64,000 bases of DNA, taken from NCBI GenBank assembly GCA_016191225.1, contig JACPPC010000006.1, forward strand, positions 62,001-126,000, in the 5' to 3' direction. Source of the stretch: Gemmatimonadota bacterium. Lineage in GTDB: Bacteria; Gemmatimonadota; Gemmatimonadetes; Gemmatimonadales; Gemmatimonadaceae. The notes under the pieces are model-generated. The model was given only the letters and a program-made list of their open reading frames with translations. It had not been told where the DNA came from and made no database searches. Positions 8,751 through 17,190 of the stretch are shown here, piece after piece. The position numbers were made by a program, and so were the translations under genes. Positions within the stretch are counted from its first letter, which is position 1. Each line of letters starts with the position of its first letter.

Positions 8751-9119
8751 CGCGAGGAATCCTGGCTGGAGGAGGCGTAGTCGCTAAGTACCCGCGACAT
8801 GGCCCTGCAGAGCAAGGCGCGTGCCCAGTCGACCCAGCCGGTAACGCCAAGCGCCGCAACGATATGTAGCCGAACCGCCGAGCTGGAGCGTTGCGTCGGG
8901 GCAACGGTGGAGCGCCGCACCCCGCCGCCCCGCCTCGAAGGTCGAGGATCGCCGCTCAAGCTGGCAGGAGACTCGTTGACTTCCTGTTTGCGCAATATTC
9001 AGCAAAAGTATTGCAGCAAAACAACTTGCTGCGTTATCCACAGACTACGTCATTTTGGCGCATTCACGTTCGGCCAGTTTTCCACTTCCCCAACCAACGA
9101 GGAGGCCTACTTTTCGGTC
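8751..9119. other. intergenic region with AT-rich patch and a perfect DnaA box
   Basis: This 369-base gap separates the divergent PEP-CTERM gene and holB. The right half (about 8980-9100) is much richer in A/T than its surroundings, with an inverted pair GCAATA/TATTGC around 8995-9015 and one exact DnaA box TTATCCACA at 9034-9042. It presumably contains the promoters of both genes. The ORF track extends the holB frame through it, but the translation has no DNA polymerase similarity. Confidence 0.5.
9034..9042 (+). promoter_or_regulatory. exact DnaA-box match TTATCCACA
   Basis: The nine bases match the consensus DnaA box. It sits 78 bases upstream of the holB start in an AT-rich patch. Only this one exact copy was noticed, so a role in transcription of the replication gene holB is more plausible than an origin. 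Chance occurrence cannot be excluded. Confidence 0.35.
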
Positions 9120-10187
9120 GTGCCCATCGTCCCTCTGGCCGGTCACACCGTCCTTCGCCGGCGTTTCGAGGAGAGCCTCCACCGGGGCTCCCTTCCCGCC
9201 AGTCTCCTGGTCCACGGACCCCGTGGAGTGGGGAAGCAGCGGCTCGCCCTCTGGCTGGGCCAGCTGCTCCTCTGTGGGACCCCAGAGGCGCCCTGCGGCG
9301 AGTGCAGCAACTGCAGGCACGCCATGGACTTGACCCATCCTGACCTGGTCTGGGTCTTTCCACGGCCTCGCAAGGACGATCAGGCCGACGCAGCGCCCGA
9401 CGAGGTGGCCGCGAATCTCGCCGAGGCCGTCTCCGAGCGGCGCGAAGCGCTCGGGTTGTACGCCGCCCCGCCAGGAACCGACGGCATCTTCGTCTCCGGC
9501 GTCCGGTCGCTGGTGCGCGAGGCGATCAAGCCTCCGTCCGTGGCCCGCCGGCGGGTGGTCGTGGTGGGGGATGCCGAGCAGATGGCGCGCACCGAGGACG
9601 CAGCCGAGGCCGCCAACGCCTTCCTCAAGCTGCTGGAGGAGCCCCCAGCACACCTCACGATCATCCTCACGTCGAGCGAGCCCGGCGCCCTCCTGCCGAC
9701 TATCCGCTCCCGCGTCGTGTCCATCCGGGCTGGCCGCCTCAGCGACGCCGAGGTCCGGGCGCTGCTCTCGCGCCCGGAGGTGTCGGCCTTCCTCGACCGG
9801 GTAGACAAGGACTCGCTCGACCTGCGCGTCGGCCGCGCCGGTGGCGCTCCGGGCTCGCTGCTCAGCGCCACCAGTCTTGCCGCCGCCCGCGAGAATGCAC
9901 AGCGGATCCTGGCCGCGGCGAGCGGCTCGCGGGGCGCGCAACTGCGGGTCTCGCTGGCCCAGGGGGCGAGCGGGGCGCGGGGCTCCTACAGCGACACGCT
10001 CGATGAGCTCACCCGCCTGCTGCGCGATCGCGTCGCGACCTCCCTCGACGCCGGCGACGGCGCCGCGGCCCGGCGCATGGCCCGTGGCATCCCGGCCGTG
10101 GAGCGCGCCAAGGTGCGTGCCGCCGGCAACACCCATCCGGGGCTCCTCACCGCGCAGCTCGTGCGCGAGCTGGCGGGGATGAGCTGA
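9120..10187 (+). CDS. holB: DNA polymerase III clamp-loader delta-prime subunit
   Basis: Clamp-loader subunit of the replicative polymerase. From GTG 9120 ([20 protein letters not shown]) the protein has 355 residues. It shows a Walker A-like loop [14 protein letters not shown], a four-cysteine zinc module [14 protein letters not shown] followed by HPDLVWV, and the downstream segment [18 protein letters not shown] with SRVVSIRAG typical of delta-prime/DnaX relatives. A GGAGG lies 14 bases before the GTG. The track start at 8799 would add 107 residues with no family similarity. Its TGA overlaps the moaC ATG. Confidence 0.9.
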   Translation: MPIVPLAGHTVLRRRFEESLHRGSLPASLLVHGPRGVGKQRLALWLGQLLLCGTPEAPCGECSNCRHAMDLTHPDLVWVFPRPRKDDQADAAPDEVAANLAEAVSERREALGLYAAPPGTDGIFVSGVRSLVREAIKPPSVARRRVVVVGDAEQMARTEDAAEAANAFLKLLEEPPAHLTIILTSSEPGALLPTIRSRVVSIRAGRLSDAEVRALLSRPEVSAFLDRVDKDSLDLRVGRAGGAPGSLLSATSLAAARENAQRILAAASGSRGAQLRVSLAQGASGARGSYSDTLDELTRLLRDRVATSLDAGDGAAARRMARGIPAVERAKVRAAGNTHPGLLTAQLVRELAGMS

Positions 10188-10666
10188 TGGCCGGCGGGTT
10201 CACGCACCTCAACGCGCAGGGCGAGGCGCACATGGTGGACGTCTCGGCCAAGCCCGAGAGCGCCCGCTGGGCCACCGCCGAGGGCGTCATCGCCATGGGC
10301 GACGATGCCCGGCGGGCCGTGCGCGAGCAGTCGATCGCCAAGGGCGACGTGCTCGCCGTGGCGCGCGTGGCGGGCATCATGGCGGCCAAGCGGACGGCGG
10401 AACTCGTTCCGCTCTGCCACACGCTCGCGCTGCACCAGGTTGAACTGACGCTGGTGGACGACGCGTCCGCCGGCGGCATCCGGGCAACGGCCACCGCCCG
10501 CACGACCGGCAGGACCGGCGTGGAACTGGAGGCCCTCACCGCCGTGTCGGTGGCACTGCTCACCGTGTACGACATGGTGAAGTCCGTGGACCGCGGCATG
10601 ACCATTGGCGGCGTGCGCCTGCTCGAGAAAGGCGGCGGGCGCTCGGGAACCTGGCGGGCACCGTAG
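10187..10666 (+). CDS. moaC: cyclic pyranopterin monophosphate synthase
   Basis: MoaC acts after the radical-SAM step (MoaA) in molybdenum cofactor synthesis. The 159-residue protein matches full length: [19 protein letters not shown], then [20 protein letters not shown] and the C-terminal active-site loop [13 protein letters not shown]. The start is fixed by the ATGA overlap with holB. Moco is needed for the oxidoreductase at 6506 in the same window, although the two are not in one operon. No other moa gene is here. Confidence 0.96.
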   Translation: MAGGFTHLNAQGEAHMVDVSAKPESARWATAEGVIAMGDDARRAVREQSIAKGDVLAVARVAGIMAAKRTAELVPLCHTLALHQVELTLVDDASAGGIRATATARTTGRTGVELEALTAVSVALLTVYDMVKSVDRGMTIGGVRLLEKGGGRSGTWRAP

Positions 10667-10779
10667 CCGGGACCGGCACTGGGATCGACGAAGGGTTCCG
10701 CGGCACGACCGGCGTGCGCGCGCCGTCCCGCCACTGGGGCGTGCGCGAGCGGCCGGCTCCCGATCGACGGAGGATTCGC

Positions 10780-11478
10780 ATGTTGCGTGCAGGCATGAGG
10801 GTGTCGGACTACGTGCGGCGCGGTGACCGCGAGCGCCGCCGCGCGCGGTGGCGCTACATCGCGCTCTCGGCGGGATTCCTGGCCGCCGTGGCGCTGCTCG
10901 TCACCGCTCGCGAGGCGCCGGAGGCCGAGGCGCGGCCCAGCGGCTTCTCGCTCGGCGGATGGAGCGAGGCGCGCCGCCTCGGCAACGAACTCGAGAACGC
11001 CCGGGGCGAGCTGGCGATCGCCGGTGTGCAGCTGGCCCGGTACGAGCAGATGTTCCGGCTCGCCGCGCGCTACGAGGTCCCGGCGCGTCTCGCCGAGAAG
11101 ATCCACGACGCGGCCGTGCGCGAGCGCATCGAGCCCGAGCTCGCCTTCCGCGTGGTGAAGATCGAGAGCGACTTCAAGGAGAACGCGGTCAGCCCCGTGG
11201 GCGCCATCGGGCTCACCCAGCTGATGCTCAACACGGCGCGCGACTACGAGCGGAACGTGACGCGGGAGCAGTTGTTCGAGCCGGAGCGCAACCTGCGCAT
11301 CGGCTTTCGCTATCTGCGCGGGCTGGTGGAGGAGTACAAGGACGTCCGGATAGCGCTGCTCGTCTACAACCGTGGGCCGGCGGCCGTGCAGAATGCGCGC
11401 GCGGCGGGCCTCGACCCGAGCAACGGCTACGAGCACGTGGTGATGCGTGGCTATCGCGGGCGTGGCGTGATCGACTAG
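10780..11478 (+). CDS. membrane-anchored lytic transglycosylase (SLT domain)
   Basis: Peptidoglycan-cleaving enzyme of 232 residues. The ATG at 10780 has a clean GGAGG seven bases upstream; the longer track start lacks one. A single N-terminal membrane helix ([18 protein letters not shown]) follows a short basic segment. The C-terminal half is the SLT domain with the catalytic glutamate in [20 protein letters not shown], then [14 protein letters not shown] and [11 protein letters not shown]. It therefore faces the periplasm. The neighbouring minus-strand gene is a second lytic transglycosylase, arranged convergently. Confidence 0.88.
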   Translation: MLRAGMRVSDYVRRGDRERRRARWRYIALSAGFLAAVALLVTAREAPEAEARPSGFSLGGWSEARRLGNELENARGELAIAGVQLARYEQMFRLAARYEVPARLAEKIHDAAVRERIEPELAFRVVKIESDFKENAVSPVGAIGLTQLMLNTARDYERNVTREQLFEPERNLRIGFRYLRGLVEEYKDVRIALLVYNRGPAAVQNARAAGLDPSNGYEHVVMRGYRGRGVID

Positions 11479-11496
11479 CCACCCGCGGCGGGAGGA

Positions 11497-13197
11497 CTAT
11501 CGGCGGGTGCCCCTCGAGGTGCCCGCCGCCCGCTGTTTCGCCGCAGTCGCACGCCGCGCCGCCGAAGGCCCGCTCGCGGGAGGTTTCGCCGCCGCCCTGG
11601 GCGCCGCGGCAGCCGTGCCACCTCGAATCGCCAGCACCTGGCCTGGGGCGATCATCGTGCCGCGCAGCCGGTTGCGGGCCATCAATGCCCTGACGGTCAT
11701 GCCGAAGCGCCTCGCGATCGCGTCGAGCGTCTCCCCCTCCCTCACCACGTGCGTCACGGCCCTCGACCGGCCGCGGGCCGCCCGCGGGTAGCGCTCGATC
11801 GCGGGGTCGGGGACGTCGCGCGCCGCGGCCAGGACCGGAAGCCCCGGCACGAGCAGCTGCTGCCCGGCCACCAGGGTGCCGTCCCTGCGGCGCTGCGGCT
11901 TGCGATTGTACCAGCCGAGTTGCTTCGCCGTGATGCCATGCGCCGCGGCCAGGCGCGACATCGTCTGCCCCTTTCGCGTCGTCACGCGCGTCACGGCGCG
12001 GCGTTCCGAGTCGGGGAGGGTCGCGAGCCGGTCGAGGATCCCCGCGCCGCGTCCCGGCGGGAGGCGCACGGCGTATCCCTCGTCGGGGGGCGTCATGCCG
12101 CGCAGGAGGTGCGGGTTCAGCTCGCGCACCTCGTCGAGCGTGACGCGGGCGGCCGTCGCGATGGCCGCCAGCGACGTGGCCGCGCTGATCGTCACCGTGT
12201 CGTAGGCGAGCGGCGGCTGGGTGTCGATCGCCAGCCCGTATCGCGCCGGGTCCTTGGCGATCAGCGCCGCGGCGACGATCTGCGGCACGTAGTTGCGGGT
12301 TTCGCTGCGCAGCGCCCCCGTCTCGGCGAGGGCGAAGAACATCGAGTCGCCGCTCATCTCCTCGAATCCGCTGGCATAGCGCGACAGGCCGCGCGCCACC
12401 CGCCCGGGGCCGCCGTTGTAGGCCGCCGCGGCGAGGTACAGCGACCCGAACTGCTTGCGCAGGAAGTTGAGGAAGCGCACCGCGGCCTCGGTGCTGCGCA
12501 CGGGGTCGCGCCGCTCGTCGACCCACCAGTCCACGCGCAGCCGCAACCCCCGCGCGGTGCTCGACATGAACTGCCACATGCCGACCGCCGCCGCCTTCGA
12601 GTAGGCATCGGGGTCGTAGCCGCTCTCGACCATCGCGAGGTACGTCATGTCCTCGGGCAGCCCGCCGGCACGCAGCCTGGCGCGGATCATCGCGTCGTAG
12701 CGCGTGCCGCGCGAGAGGCGTCGCGTCACCCGCTCCTTCGCGTCGCCGCTGAAGAGCTGCACGAAGTGCATCACCCGCTCGTTGGTCGCGAACGAGCGCA
12801 CGTCGATGTCCCAGCTCGGCTCCGCGCCCCCGGGACCGGCGGGCGCGTCGACCAGTGGCGTCGGCGCACTGTCGCCGAACACCAGCGCCGCCTCCCGCGC
12901 GATGTCGTCGCCGGTGGGCGGCGCCGGGCGCACCGATGGGCGGCCGATCCCCGCGCGCGGGCGCAGGCTGTCGGCAGGCGCGAGGGCGGCCGCGTCGGCA
13001 ACGCCGGATTCCGCGGTCGCCGGGTTCGCGCGCGCCGGGGTGGCGCCGGCGGGCGTCGGGGCCGGTGGGGCGGCGTCAGGGCCGGCCGCCGACGATCTCC
13101 CGCGTCCCTCGCCTCCCGGCGCCTGACGGAGCGGAGCGCACGCCTCCCCCGCGCCCACGGCCAGGAGCGCGACGAGCACCATCATGCGGCTCGTCAT
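11497..13197 (-). CDS. LysM-containing lytic transglycosylase (MltD-like)
   Basis: A 566-residue lipoprotein-type murein hydrolase. The start ATG 13197 overlaps the previous stop (ATGA); the signal MVLVALLAVGAGEACAP ends in a lipobox-like GEAC. A Pro/Ala-rich linker (about residues 20-110) precedes the SLT domain with catalytic Glu in YLAMVESGYDPDAYS and WQFMSSTARGLRL, AAYNGGPGRV. Two LysM modules follow: TTRKGQTMSRLAAAHGITAK and VVREGETLDAIARRFGMTVR, and a third degenerate one may lie just before them (SLAAIATAARVTLDEVRELN). The tail is basic and Ala-rich. The LysM repeats hold the enzyme to peptidoglycan. Confidence 0.9.
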   Translation of the reverse strand: MTSRMMVLVALLAVGAGEACAPLRQAPGGEGRGRSSAAGPDAAPPAPTPAGATPARANPATAESGVADAAALAPADSLRPRAGIGRPSVRPAPPTGDDIAREAALVFGDSAPTPLVDAPAGPGGAEPSWDIDVRSFATNERVMHFVQLFSGDAKERVTRRLSRGTRYDAMIRARLRAGGLPEDMTYLAMVESGYDPDAYSKAAAVGMWQFMSSTARGLRLRVDWWVDERRDPVRSTEAAVRFLNFLRKQFGSLYLAAAAYNGGPGRVARGLSRYASGFEEMSGDSMFFALAETGALRSETRNYVPQIVAAALIAKDPARYGLAIDTQPPLAYDTVTISAATSLAAIATAARVTLDEVRELNPHLLRGMTPPDEGYAVRLPPGRGAGILDRLATLPDSERRAVTRVTTRKGQTMSRLAAAHGITAKQLGWYNRKPQRRRDGTLVAGQQLLVPGLPVLAAARDVPDPAIERYPRAARGRSRAVTHVVREGETLDAIARRFGMTVRALMARNRLRGTMIAPGQVLAIRGGTAAAAPRAAAKPPASGPSAARRATAAKQRAAGTSRGTRR

Positions 13198-13643
13198 CGG
13201 GTCGCGACGGTGTTTCCGATCAGTCGGTTGGTCGCGTTCAGGACGCTCAACGCCGCCCCCTTGATCGGGTCCGGCTCCGCCAGTACACATCCCAGCAATT
13301 TGGCGACGCCGTCGCTGCGGTGGGCGAGGATCGACACCACGACCAGGTTCGCGTCGAACGCCTTGATCGCCTTCACCCCGATCAGGTCGAAGCGGATCGC
13401 GCCAGCGGTGAAGCCGCCGATGGCGTTCAGCGCCGCTTCGGCGGCGATGCGGTAGTCGCCGAGCGGGCTCGACTGGCCCCCCGCGCGGCCGGTCACGGTG
13501 CGGCCGTCGGTCCAGGTGAGTTGCACCTCGGCGCTGCACTGCCCGGCCTGCGACCGCTGGAAGCGGAAGCCGGTGAAGCGCAGGCGCCCGCGATCGGGGG
13601 CCGGCGAGTCGTCGAGGTCGATGGTGCGGGGCGGGAGGGTCAC
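13194..13643 (-). CDS. hypothetical protein, 149 aa
   Basis: I do not recognise the family. From GTG 13643 (TLPPRTIDLDDSPAPDRGR) the protein alternates beta-rich and helical segments: AEVQLTWTDGRTVTGRAGG, DYRIAAEAALNAIGGFT, FDLIGVKAIKAFDANLVVVSI and ALSVLNATNRLIGN. No signal peptide or membrane helix is visible, so it should be cytoplasmic. A possible GTG 24 codons further upstream would place a strong hairpin inside the gene, so the shorter start is preferred. It overlaps the lytic transglycosylase start by 4 bases, so the two are translated together. Confidence 0.7.
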   Translation of the reverse strand: MTLPPRTIDLDDSPAPDRGRLRFTGFRFQRSQAGQCSAEVQLTWTDGRTVTGRAGGQSSPLGDYRIAAEAALNAIGGFTAGAIRFDLIGVKAIKAFDANLVVVSILAHRSDGVAKLLGCVLAEPDPIKGAALSVLNATNRLIGNTVATR

Positions 13644-13680
13644 GCGTTCCGCGGCTCCGGGCGGCAGGGGAGGTGCAAAC

Positions 13681-13710
13681 GGGGCCCGGCCACCACGGTG
13701 ACCCGGCCCC
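13681..13710 (-). terminator. hairpin between PAP2 gene and unknown gene
   Basis: The sequence folds into arms GGGGCCCGGCCACC and GGTGACCCGGCCCC with two mismatches and a two-base loop. It lies 68 bases past the end of the minus-strand PAP2 gene. On that strand it is followed by GTTTGCACC, a weak T-run. It probably separates transcription of PAP2 from the downstream pair. Confidence 0.5.
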
Positions 13711-13777
13711 TGCACTACGATTGACCACGCGCTTCGCAACGCTCGTGCGGTGCGCCACGCGCGCCGTGTGCGCCGCC

Positions 13778-14302
13778 CTACCAGAGCGAGATGACGACGA
13801 TCCCGCTCAGCAGCGCGATCGCCTGCCCGGCGATGACGTCGCCGGGATAGTGCACCCCGAGGCGTATGCGGGACAGGCCGACGGCGGACGAGAGGCAGAG
13901 GAGGGGCAGGGCCAGCGCCGGGAAGTTGACGGCATAGCTGAAGGCCACGCTCATCACCGCGGTGGCGTGTCCGCTCGGGAACGAGAAACGGTCGGGCACC
14001 ACGACCAGCGCATCCTGGTGCGTCTCGGTGGGGCGGGTGCGGAGAATGTTGCGCTTCATGACCTGCACCATCAGCGTGCTGAGGCCGAGCGCGATCCCGG
14101 CCTGCCAGCCGACGGGGGCGAGCACGGAGCTGCTGAAGACGATCGGGAGGAGCCCGGCCACGATGGTGGGGGTGGCCCCGCCGAGGTGGGTCAGGAGGAC
14201 CCAGATGCGGCGGTCGGGGCTGGCGTCGTCGCCGTCGAGGCGCCAGCGCCGGTAGAGGGCGGTGTCGCGCGCGTGCAGGCGGTCGAGGAGCGAGGGCAGC
14301 AT
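13778..14302 (-). CDS. PAP2 superfamily membrane phosphatase
   Basis: A 174-residue integral membrane phosphatase, possibly acting on undecaprenyl pyrophosphate or phosphatidic acid. All three PAP2 signature blocks are present: KRNILRTRP, the PSGH block FPSGHATAVMSVAF, and SRIRLGVHYPGDVIAG. Five or six hydrophobic segments surround them. The ATG at 14302 (MLPSLLDRLHARD) is chosen over the track start because the extra 31 residues are arginine/proline-rich and outside the family. It is divergent from metX. Confidence 0.9.
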   Translation of the reverse strand: MLPSLLDRLHARDTALYRRWRLDGDDASPDRRIWVLLTHLGGATPTIVAGLLPIVFSSSVLAPVGWQAGIALGLSTLMVQVMKRNILRTRPTETHQDALVVVPDRFSFPSGHATAVMSVAFSYAVNFPALALPLLCLSSAVGLSRIRLGVHYPGDVIAGQAIALLSGIVVISLW

Positions 14303-14398
14303 CGCCCGTAAAGTACGGCCTTCGGCGCCCGCGGGATTCCCGTGACGGGGCTGGTACGGAATTCGCGCCCGGCGGGGCGGGGCGCATCCTCGCAAATC

Positions 14399-14426
14399 GG
14401 CGAACGACCGTTCGTTTTCGTTCGCC
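14399..14426. promoter_or_regulatory. perfect 9-bp inverted repeat, operator candidate
   Basis: GGCGAACGA and TCGTTCGCC are exact complements with a 10-base spacer. The site ends 14 bases before the -35 box of the metX promoter. Because it sits between two divergent genes, a terminator is unlikely and a protein-binding operator is more plausible. Confidence 0.4.
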
Positions 14427-14440
14427 GCGAGGGGGTTCGC

Positions 14441-14469
14441 TTGACATCGCCGGTTCCGGCCGATACGCT
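14441..14469 (+). promoter_or_regulatory. sigma70-type promoter of metX-hom
   Basis: A perfect -35 box TTGACA (14441-14446) is separated by exactly 17 bases from the -10 box TACGCT (14464-14469). Transcription should begin near 14476, just before the riboswitch. This is the clearest promoter seen in the window. Confidence 0.72.
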
Positions 14470-14489
14470 CATCTCACAGTTGAAGGTCC

Positions 14490-14546
14490 GCTCCACGTGG
14501 TCATTTGCCGCCTATTGCCGCCACGATAAACAAGGTGCTAAAACGC
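14490..14546 (+). ncRNA. SAM-II-type riboswitch (metX leader)
   Basis: The leader contains the conserved SAM-II blocks TGGTCATTTGCC, then CCACGATAAACAAG and GTGCTAAAA in the expected order and spacing. CGTGG (14496-14500) can pair with CCACG (14521-14525) as the P1 stem, and the 3-prime CAAG/GCTAAA segment is the known pseudoknot and S-adenosylmethionine-binding part. It lies between a good promoter and a terminator, directly upstream of metX. Binding of SAM would turn off homoserine acylation. Family known mainly from Alphaproteobacteria. Confidence 0.75.
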
Positions 14547-14551
14547 GATCT

Positions 14552-14584
14552 GCCCCGGCGGCCTCACCGTCCGGGGCTTTGTGT
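14552..14584 (+). terminator. riboswitch-linked intrinsic terminator
   Basis: GCCCCGG (14552-14558) pairs with CCGGGGC (14571-14577) around a 12-base loop and is followed by TTTGTGT. It begins a few bases after the riboswitch, so premature termination is the probable readout. An antiterminator pairing is not obvious by eye. Confidence 0.6.
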
Positions 14585-14679
14585 CCTCGGGATCCTGCCC
14601 CGATCGCGTTCGTTCGCGCCCTCCGGCGCGAGCGTGGCGGCCGGGGCATTTCTCGTTTCCCCAGGGAGGAGCACGAACG

Positions 14680-15843
14680 ATGTCCACCTCGACCACCGCC
14701 GGGAACTCGCCCGGCACCGTCACGCGAGTGGCGCACGCGGGGCTCGGGGCCCCGGCCAGTGCCCCCGCCACGCGCCCCCTCCACAGCTTGCACCTGCCGC
14801 GGCTGGCCCTCGAATGCGGCCAGGTGCTGCGCGATGTCCGGCAGGCGTATCACCTCGACGGCGTGCGCGACGCGGCCGGCACCAACGCCGTCATCGTGCT
14901 GCACCCCCTCACCGGCACCGCCGATGCCGCCGGTGACTGGTGGAGCGAAGTCATCGGTCCCGGGCGTGCGATCGACACGAGGCGCTACGCCGTGATCGCG
15001 CCGAACCTGCTCGGCTCCTGCCACGGCACCTGCGCCGGGGACGACCGCGCCGAGTTGCCGCCGGTCACCACGCGCGACCAGGCCCGGCTCGTGGTCGAGC
15101 TCGTGCGTGCCCTCGGCTTTCGCGGCATCGCCCTCGTGACCGGCGGCTCGCTGGGCGGGATGGTGGCGCTCGAGGTCGCCGCGTCCTTTCCACGGCTCGC
15201 GCACCGCACGGTGGCCTTTGCCGCGCCCGCCGCGCACACGGCGTGGGCGATCGGCTGGAATCACGTGCAGCGGCGCGCCCTTGCCACCGGAGGCGACGCG
15301 GGACTCGCCCTCGCCCGCGAAATCGCGATGCTCAGCTACCGCTCGGAGCGCGAGTTCGGCGCCCGCTTCGGTCGCCTGCGCGAGGAGGATGGCCGGTTCG
15401 CGGTGCAGTCGTACCTGCGTCACCACGGCGACAAGCTGGAGCGGCGCTTTACGGCGGCCGCCTACCGCGCCCTCACCGGCGCGATGGATGCGCACGACGT
15501 GGGGCGCGCCCGCGAGGGCGTCACGGCCGCCCTTCGCCGCGTGCGCGGCCTCCTCGTGGGCGTGGGCGTGACCGGCGATGCGCTCTACAGCGAGCGCGAA
15601 GTGCAGGCCTGGACGCGCGCCGCCGACGCCGAGTACCGCTGCATCAGCTCGGTGCATGGGCACGACGCCTTCCTCGTCGAGCAGGCGCAGGTGGCGGCGA
15701 TCGTCTCCGAGGCGCTGGCCACGCCGGTGCCGGGCGCCGGCGAGGCGGGACCGGCCGGCGGCGGCTACGCGGTGGCGGGGCTGGTGCCGGCATCATCGGC
15801 ACCGGGCGGCCAGCGGTCGTGCCAGGCGCAGGTGGTCGCGTGA
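14680..15843 (+). CDS. metX: homoserine O-acyltransferase (MetX family)
   Basis: Activates homoserine by acylation, the first committed step to methionine. The 387-residue alpha/beta-hydrolase starts at ATG 14680 behind AGGGAGG. It shows the MetX pattern: AVIVLHPLTGTADAAGDWW, IGPGRAIDTRRYAVIAPNLLG, the nucleophile elbow TGGSLGGMVALE, and a C-terminal catalytic His in SSVHGHDAFLVE. The elbow has GSLGG where most members read GSMGG. Acyl donor (acetyl- or succinyl-CoA) cannot be told. The last 40 residues are a loose Gly/Pro/Ala tail. Controlled by the SAM-II leader; its TGA overlaps the hom GTG. Confidence 0.9.
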   Translation: MSTSTTAGNSPGTVTRVAHAGLGAPASAPATRPLHSLHLPRLALECGQVLRDVRQAYHLDGVRDAAGTNAVIVLHPLTGTADAAGDWWSEVIGPGRAIDTRRYAVIAPNLLGSCHGTCAGDDRAELPPVTTRDQARLVVELVRALGFRGIALVTGGSLGGMVALEVAASFPRLAHRTVAFAAPAAHTAWAIGWNHVQRRALATGGDAGLALAREIAMLSYRSEREFGARFGRLREEDGRFAVQSYLRHHGDKLERRFTAAAYRALTGAMDAHDVGRAREGVTAALRRVRGLLVGVGVTGDALYSEREVQAWTRAADAEYRCISSVHGHDAFLVEQAQVAAIVSEALATPVPGAGEAGPAGGGYAVAGLVPASSAPGGQRSCQAQVVA

Positions 15844-17132
15844 GCGCCCCGGCCGGCGCCCTCGCGCCCGGTTGTCTCTTCACGGCCGGCGAGGACCGCG
15901 CCAACGCGCTCGCGTCGCACTTCGGCGTCGACCTCGCCCGGGCGCCGATCACGCCGCTGCGCGTCGCCCTCGCCGGCTGCGGCACGGTGGGGAGCGCCCT
16001 CGCCCGGCAGCTGATGGCCCACGGCGCTCCCGGCGGCCGCGCCGTGCGGATCGTGAGCGTTCTCGTGCGGGATCCCGGGCGGCCGCGGTCGTGCGCCATC
16101 CCCGCCGGCACGTTCACGGCAAGCCTCGACACCTTCCTCGCGACGCCAGCCGATGTCGTCGTCGAGGCGATCGGGGGCACGGGCGTGGCCCACGCGATCG
16201 TGCGGGCCTCGCTCGCCGCGGGGAGGCGGGTCGTCACCGCCAACAAGGCGCTCATCGCCGCGCAGGGGGCATCGCTGGCGGCGCTCGCGGTGCAATCGCG
16301 CACGGCGCTCGACTTCGAGGGCGCGGTGGGCGGGAGCATCCCGATCGTCCGCGCCCTGCGATCGGGCGCGGCCGGAGTGCAGGTGCGGGCGATTCGCGGC
16401 GTGCTCAACGGCACGAGCAATTTCGTGCTCGGGCGTACGCTGGCCGGGGCCACGCTCGGCGATGCCCTGCACGAAGCGCGGACTCGTGGCTTCGCCGAGG
16501 CCATGCCCGACCGCGACCTCGACGGGCGCGACGCCGCCGAGAAGGTCGCAATCCTCGCCTGGCTCGCCTTCGGCGTCGCCCCGCACATGCTGCAGGTGCA
16601 CCGGCGCCCCCTCGTCGACGCGATCACCCTCACGCCGGCGGTGGCCGCCCTCGGCTGCGCCACGCGCCAGCTCGCTGAGGTCGAGGTGACGCCGACCGGG
16701 CTGGTGGCGAGCGTCGAGCCGGCCGTCGTGCCACGGTCGCACCCGCTGGGCCGTGTCGACGACGAGTGGAACGCCGTCACCGTGGAGAGTGCGAGCGCGG
16801 GGACGATCGTGCTGTCGGGTCCCGGCGCCGGCGGCGATGCGACCGCGGGAGCGCTTTACGCCGACATCGGCGCCGGTGGCCCGCCCCTGCCGTTGCCCTC
16901 GGTGGCCCGCGTCGCCGCGCGCGACGAGCGGCGGTGCGCCTGGCTCGTGCGGAGTCGCTCCCCGGATGCAGTGGTGGCCTGCGCCAGCAACGGCGCCTCG
17001 CGCCCGGTGCGCGGTGCGGGTGGTGACGGGGCGCTGCATGCCGTGACCATGACGCGCGACGAGGTCGTGACCTTCTGCGACCAGTTGCGCACTTCGGGCG
17101 ACCCGCCGGCTTTTGCGCGGGACCTGAGATGA
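15840..17132 (+). CDS. hom: homoserine dehydrogenase
   Basis: Reduces aspartate semialdehyde to homoserine, the substrate of MetX. The 430-residue protein has a 37-residue lead-in, then the Rossmann motif RVALAGCGTVGSALARQL, the segment RRVVTANKALIAAQG, and the catalytic-domain signature GVLNGTSNFVLGRTL with RDLDGRDAAEKVAILAW. The last 100 residues after SGPGAGGDATAGALYADI are in the place of an ACT domain but look divergent. The GTG start overlaps the metX stop (GTGA), so both respond to the riboswitch. Confidence 0.93.
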   Translation: MSAPAGALAPGCLFTAGEDRANALASHFGVDLARAPITPLRVALAGCGTVGSALARQLMAHGAPGGRAVRIVSVLVRDPGRPRSCAIPAGTFTASLDTFLATPADVVVEAIGGTGVAHAIVRASLAAGRRVVTANKALIAAQGASLAALAVQSRTALDFEGAVGGSIPIVRALRSGAAGVQVRAIRGVLNGTSNFVLGRTLAGATLGDALHEARTRGFAEAMPDRDLDGRDAAEKVAILAWLAFGVAPHMLQVHRRPLVDAITLTPAVAALGCATRQLAEVEVTPTGLVASVEPAVVPRSHPLGRVDDEWNAVTVESASAGTIVLSGPGAGGDATAGALYADIGAGGPPLPLPSVARVAARDERRCAWLVRSRSPDAVVACASNGASRPVRGAGGDGALHAVTMTRDEVVTFCDQLRTSGDPPAFARDLR

Positions 17133-17190
17133 GGGCCTTCGCAGCCGCGGCCACGCCTTGGGTCCGCCAGCGCTCGAGCAGTCCCGGCCG

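Larger units (their letters stand above)
14303..14679. other. divergent control region between PAP2 gene and metX
   Basis: This 377-base gap holds, in order along the plus strand, a perfect 9-bp palindrome, a sigma70-type promoter, a SAM-II-like riboswitch, an intrinsic terminator and the metX ribosome binding site (AGGGAGG). Each is listed separately. The stretch from about 14584 to 14665 contains only a GC-rich hairpin (CGCGCCCTCCGGCGCGAG) and nothing else I can name. Confidence 0.7.

Noticed and set aside
8799-9119. N-terminal extension of holB to 8799
   Set aside because: The 107 extra residues lack family similarity and cross an AT-rich intergenic region with probable promoters.
8980-9120. 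Candidate replication origin
   Set aside because: Only one exact DnaA box was seen, and dnaA, dnaN, gyrB and rpmH are absent. A regulatory site or chance is more likely.
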